From Chlamydiales bacterium (GTDB lineage Bacteria > Chlamydiota > Chlamydiia > Chlamydiales > Rhabdochlamydiaceae): a DNA stretch of 64,000 nt. The translations under genes and the position numbers were made by a program. Below the pieces are notes generated by a model. The model ran no database searches. It saw nothing but the letters and a program-made list of their open reading frames with translations, and had not been told where the DNA came from. The stretch lies in contig JACPOL010000001.1 in the NCBI GenBank assembly GCA_016185065.1, forward strand, positions 1 through 64,000, read 5' to 3'. Positions 60,275-64,000 of this stretch are shown one piece after another; position 1 is the stretch's first letter; each line of letters starts with the position of its first letter.

Positions 60275-63200
60275 GGGAGATCCGGAATAAAATGGTAGGC
60301 GGCTCTTCCGCGTAAAAAGAGGTAGTAGGCGCCGCCGAAGAGCTGATCAAAGGGGCGCTTGTCAAACAGCTTTACATAACGCTCAAATGCTGAGGCGTAG
60401 ATAGATCCTTGAAGAAAGTAGTCGTGCGATCTCATTGCTGCTTCTAAATTTTCTAGAGTGTAAGCCGCATCTGTCTGTCCCAACCAGTTGGACTTCCAGT
60501 CGACCAGGTAGTATCTGCCCTCTCTCTCAAAGAAGAGATCGGCAAATCCTTTGATAAGGTTATTCTGCATGGGAAAGAGAAACTCCATCTCTTGCGCGAT
60601 CTGATGCGGTAGCAGATCTCCTAAGCAGAAGGAGCCCTCTATTCCCGGAAGGGGTAGAGCAAGAGCGCCATCTATCATCTCAATAACGACCTCCTCCCAG
60701 CCGGTTAAGAGGGTCCCCTTCAGCTCTTTCTGGATGAGGAGGCCTCTCTCATCTTTTCGAGAAGAAGAAGATAGCCCCTTCTTAAAGATCTTCTCTAAGA
60801 TCTCATGCAAGAGAGTTCCCGTCTCTGCTCCAACGGGAAGAGTGTGAGCACTCTTCTCCTCGCCGAGGAGGATGCGCTCTTCGCTCTCGCTCTTTTTTGC
60901 GAGAGAGGAGAAGGAGAGAAGAGAGCGCTCAAAGATAGGCATATTAAAAGATCTTATCTGTGGAACCGGAGGCTGGGGGAGCTCTCTTCGCGAGGTGAGA
61001 GGTGGATTGAGCTGATCGAGAAGGGAGTAGGTAATGCTTGCGCGCTGCTTCGCCTCTTCCAAAAAGAGGAGGCTCTCTTGCAAATTAAAAGAGGAGAAGA
61101 AGAGTTCTACAGGCGCCTGGGTGCCAAGCTCCGGTTCCGATGCAGGCTCCTCTTCGTTCATGCGGAACGCAAGAGGTATGTAGACCCGCTTCTTGGCGCG
61201 GGTTAGAGCGACATATAACTGTCTCATTTTTTCTGCATCCCTCTCTTGCAGGTAGAGAAGCGATGAGGCGAGATCTCGATCTAATTTTTCTAATCTCTCG
61301 CTCTTTTTTTCTCGAATGAAGATGAGCTCCTCTTTGTGCGTGTGTCTTGAGGCGATACCAAGAGCAAAGACAACTTCAAACTCGAGCCCTTTACTCATAT
61401 GGACCGTCATGAGGGAGACCGCGTCCTCTTCCGCATGGAGGCGCATCTGAGAGGTCTCTTCACTGCTCATGCTGCTCTTCTTCAGCGACTGCATGAAGAG
61501 AAGAAGGGCGTAAAGAGGGGCTCTTCCTCTCTTGAGCTCTTCTTCCATAAGAAGCTCTGCGACTGCTGTGAACTCCTCATAAAGATCAGGAGTCTCAGAG
61601 ATTCTCTCGGAAATTTTCTTTCCTTCCCATGAAGCTGCTAAAAAATCGGCTATCATGCAGGCGAATCCCTTCTCTTCTCCTGTTTTTGAGAGGGTCGAAA
61701 GAAGCTCTCTGAATCGATCCAATGGCGCCTGCTTAAACTCCTCCTCTGTAAGTCCAAAAAGAGGAGTTGTGAGAAGAGCTTTTATTTTTGATGGATAGAG
61801 AAGCGCTTCTAGAAGCTGCTGCATTACGGGATAGCCCTGCGACTCCAGGATGCTTCTTCCTCGGCTTACTGTGGAAGGAATCTGCTGCTGTTTTAAATAC
61901 TCGTTCAACCGCTCGGCTTGAAAGCGATCCTTCACAAGCACGGCAAAACTGCGGAAGGGAAGCCCCTTTTCAAAAGCTAGGCGATCGATCTCTTCTGCAA
62001 TAAAAGGAAAGAAGAGCTCTCTCTCCATTTTTGCTGTAGGCCAGCTTCTCTCTCTACCCACTTCTGCTTGGGCTAGAAAGAAGTGGACGGCTCCTTTTCC
62101 ATCTTTAAACCCTTCTTCGCTTCCGCCTCTATCTTTTACAGGGATGTAGTCGAGCTTGCTCTCCTGAGAAGGCAGAGGAAGCCACCCCTTCTCTCCAGTA
62201 GCCCTTGCGGAAAAGAGAGTGTTAAGCGCAGCAACAAGAGAGCTATCCGAACGGAAGTTTGTTCCTAGATGCGCCTTCTCATGCATGCAGCGCGCAGCAT
62301 CAAGATAGGTATAGACATCAGCGCCTCGAAAGCCGTAGATCGACTGCTTAGGATCTCCAACGAGATAGATGGCAGAGGGCTGCTCAGCCCCAGTGATAAA
62401 GAGGGTGTGAAATATCTTCCACTGGATCGGATCGGTATCTTGGAACTCATCGACGATGAGGGCGCGGTAGCGACTTCTCACTCTCTGGCAGAACTCTCTG
62501 CTGCTCAGCGTCTCGCTCATTTTATGAAGGAGCCCATCAAATGTGAGCCCTTTTTGAGAGCTCTCCTGAATGCAGTCGCTCGCCATGCGCATCATTGTTT
62601 GAAGAGGATCTTTTGCTCTTTCAAACAGGGGAAGAAGGGCGCTTCTAAGATCGGTAAATAGCCCTGGATAGGCGAGCTCTTGAGAAGAGGGTATCGAGGT
62701 TCTCTTTTTGAGATTGAGTTCATGGAGTGGCTGGAGAAACCAGCCCTCAACAGAGAGCAGAGCATCGAACTCCTCTCGAGAGGCTCCTCCTTTCTCAGTA
62801 AGATCGATGAGAGTAGAGAGCTGCTTCTCCCCCTGTTCAATGGAAACCCTCTTGTAATTCGGGGCGATCTTTCGATAGTCGCTTAACGCCCTCTCCTTGT
62901 CGAGTTTCGGCAGTGCAATCAGCTTCTCATTGAACTGAATTCTGAGCTCTTCAAATGAAGGGACAGATTCGATCTCCGCTCTTCTCTCTATGAGCGGCTT
63001 CAGACGCTTTGCAAGAAGTGCAAAATCGGACTGATGCTTGCTCAGCACCTGCTGGATCTGACTCATCCCATAGCGAGGTGGCTTAAAACCATTTCTGAAA
63101 AAATCGTAGATGCTGCTAGCCACTCGTGCGGGTTCATCCCCCTCTTCAGGATCGACAAGATCAAGAGGAAGCTTCGCCTCAAAAGCAAACTCGCGCAGCA

Positions 63201-63585
63201 TGCGGAAACAGAAGCTGTGAATTGTAAAGATCTGAGCCTGGTCAAAAGTGCTGAGCGCATCTTCAAGCCGTCTTTGAGCCGCGGCGACTCTCTCTTCTCC
63301 CGCTTCCAGAATAGCGGTGAGATAGTCGAATTTCGCGCTGCGTTTTCGTATCTGAGAGAGCGCCGATTCAAGATTTGAACGGATGCGCATCCTTAGCTCA
63401 CGCGTTGCCGCCCGCGTAAAAGTAACGATGAGAATCTTATCTAGGACTAGGGGCTCTTGGCTCTCAAGGATTAGACGGACAGCCAGATGCTCGATTGCAA
63501 AGGTCTTGCCTGTTCCCGCAGAGGCCTCTAGAAGACGCGAGCCAAAAATATTCAGCTCTCTATTCAGCACATCGAAGCTGCTCAT
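60271..63585 (-). CDS. recB: RecB subunit of exodeoxyribonuclease V
   Basis: An 1104-residue helicase-nuclease. It shows the Q/Walker A region LLEASAGTGKTFAIEHLAV, motif II VDEFQDTDPIQWKIF, IYLVGDPKQSIYGFRGADV and motif V LMTVHMSKGLEFEVVF. A C-terminal RecB nuclease domain has YYLVDWKSNWLG (Asp and Lys of the active site). It resects double-strand breaks and loads RecA. It overlaps recC and recD by 4 bp each, giving a recC-recB-recD operon. Both the helicase and nuclease motifs are intact. Confidence 0.95.
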   Translation of the reverse strand: MSSFDVLNRELNIFGSRLLEASAGTGKTFAIEHLAVRLILESQEPLVLDKILIVTFTRAATRELRMRIRSNLESALSQIRKRSAKFDYLTAILEAGEERVAAAQRRLEDALSTFDQAQIFTIHSFCFRMLREFAFEAKLPLDLVDPEEGDEPARVASSIYDFFRNGFKPPRYGMSQIQQVLSKHQSDFALLAKRLKPLIERRAEIESVPSFEELRIQFNEKLIALPKLDKERALSDYRKIAPNYKRVSIEQGEKQLSTLIDLTEKGGASREEFDALLSVEGWFLQPLHELNLKKRTSIPSSQELAYPGLFTDLRSALLPLFERAKDPLQTMMRMASDCIQESSQKGLTFDGLLHKMSETLSSREFCQRVRSRYRALIVDEFQDTDPIQWKIFHTLFITGAEQPSAIYLVGDPKQSIYGFRGADVYTYLDAARCMHEKAHLGTNFRSDSSLVAALNTLFSARATGEKGWLPLPSQESKLDYIPVKDRGGSEEGFKDGKGAVHFFLAQAEVGRERSWPTAKMERELFFPFIAEEIDRLAFEKGLPFRSFAVLVKDRFQAERLNEYLKQQQIPSTVSRGRSILESQGYPVMQQLLEALLYPSKIKALLTTPLFGLTEEEFKQAPLDRFRELLSTLSKTGEEKGFACMIADFLAASWEGKKISERISETPDLYEEFTAVAELLMEEELKRGRAPLYALLLFMQSLKKSSMSSEETSQMRLHAEEDAVSLMTVHMSKGLEFEVVFALGIASRHTHKEELIFIREKKSERLEKLDRDLASSLLYLQERDAEKMRQLYVALTRAKKRVYIPLAFRMNEEEPASEPELGTQAPVELFFSSFNLQESLLFLEEAKQRASITYSLLDQLNPPLTSRRELPQPPVPQIRSFNMPIFERSLLSFSSLAKKSESEERILLGEEKSAHTLPVGAETGTLLHEILEKIFKKGLSSSSRKDERGLLIQKELKGTLLTGWEEVVIEMIDGALALPLPGIEGSFCLGDLLPHQIAQEMEFLFPMQNNLIKGFADLFFEREGRYYLVDWKSNWLGQTDAAYTLENLEAAMRSHDYFLQGSIYASAFERYVKLFDKRPFDQLFGGAYYLFLRGRAAYHFIPDLP

Positions 63586-64000
63586 GTTGGAACCTCATCG
63601 AACAGGTTGCGCAAGAGCGGCGACCAGTTTTCAAAGATCTGCGCTGCAGAAAGCGAGGGATCGCGCGCAAAAAGCCAGGTGATATAGGGATCCCTGCTGT
63701 TTTTGCTGGCTGTCATCTTCTTCTCAAGATCTTGTTCCGAACCGTGAATCAGGGGCTCTGCCCACTCTGAAAAAAGAGGCGATGGAGCATGTAATGCGAT
63801 CTGGTAGTACTTTAAGTACTCTTTCAGGCTATTCAGAGGATCTGCGATGCGGATATCCACCCTTTTTTTATCTTTTAGAAGAAATAGAGAGGTCTCCGTC
63901 TTCGCTTCGAAGAGCGGAATCTGCATCGACATAAGAACCTCCGGCCAGCTCTTGATGAGACCTTCAAAACCCTTCTCTGCATGCAGAGCAAGGCCTCTTT
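63582..64000 (-). CDS. recC: RecC subunit of exodeoxyribonuclease V, C-terminal part (truncated by the window edge)
   Basis: The frame is open from the stop at 63582 to the end of the window and continues upstream (RGLALHAEKGFEGLIKSWPEVL then MSMQIPLFEAKT). It overlaps the recB start by 4 bp, exactly where recC is expected. Only about 140 C-terminal residues are visible, including a final WLFARDPSLSAAQIFENW typical of RecC ends. Identification rests mainly on operon context. Confidence 0.8.
   Translation of the reverse strand, partial: RGLALHAEKGFEGLIKSWPEVLMSMQIPLFEAKTETSLFLLKDKKRVDIRIADPLNSLKEYLKYYQIALHAPSPLFSEWAEPLIHGSEQDLEKKMTASKNSRDPYITWLFARDPSLSAAQIFENWSPLLRNLFDEVPT

Overview
The window comes from a member of the phylum Chlamydiae outside the classical pathogenic Chlamydiaceae, i.e. 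an environmental or amoeba-associated type. From memory, the gene neighbourhoods match Chlamydia: sdhB-sdhA-sdhC-tatD followed by tolQ-tolR-tolA-like-tolB-pal-LysM; gspD-gspE-gspF-gspG-gspH; rpoD next to rpsT; and a recD-recB-recC cluster. Unlike the reduced pathogens, it also has a canonical murI, a PhoB-type response regulator, an intimin-like outer-membrane protein, lineage-specific paralogue families and many dispersed palindromic elements.

Layout. 0-1.9 kb: two type II secretion (T2SS) pseudopilin-type genes cut off from the main cluster and flanked by palindromic repeats. 1.9-6.4 kb: succinate dehydrogenase and tatD (minus strand). 6.5-13.2 kb: a glycosyltransferase, then the Tol-Pal operon with a LysM lipoprotein and murI. 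13.2-17.8 kb: an F-box-like candidate effector, a PhoB-type regulator, an NFACT/RqcH protein, a glycine-zipper lipoprotein and a TPR membrane protein. 18-22.6 kb: a large TPR protein overlapping a VWA-domain protein. 22.8-23.9 kb: rsmD and coaD. 24-29.7 kb: a tandem array of five related proteins of unknown function. 29.9-33.9 kb: a giant YwqK/MORN-like repeat protein, two sister small membrane proteins and a PEBP-family protein. 33.9-41.4 kb: the T2SS operon. 42.5-50.7 kb: a GT4 glycosyltransferase, mutY, a FlgN-like protein, two glycerophosphotransferase-like proteins, a small secreted protein, mreC and an aspartate-type aminotransferase. 50.7-53.4 kb: tRNA-Ala and an inverse-autotransporter-like protein with a beta-helix passenger. 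53.6-58.7 kb: rpoD, a CoiA-like gene, a small membrane protein, rpsT and a PBP4-type peptidase. 58.7-64 kb: recD, recB and the 3' part of recC.

Much of the window serves the cell envelope: Tol-Pal, MreC, the PBP4-type peptidase, MurI, T2SS and the outer-membrane protein. The most unusual content is (i) the five-gene paralogue array, in which each protein has a disordered N-terminus, a shared LPE-type amphipathic/hydrophobic helix and one or two copies of an unrecognised alpha/beta module, and (ii) at least seven structurally different inverted-repeat families that fill most of the longer intergenic gaps. One of these (family A) is built from interchangeable hairpin modules with compensatory stem changes. 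No rRNA, CRISPR array, prophage or intact transposase was seen.
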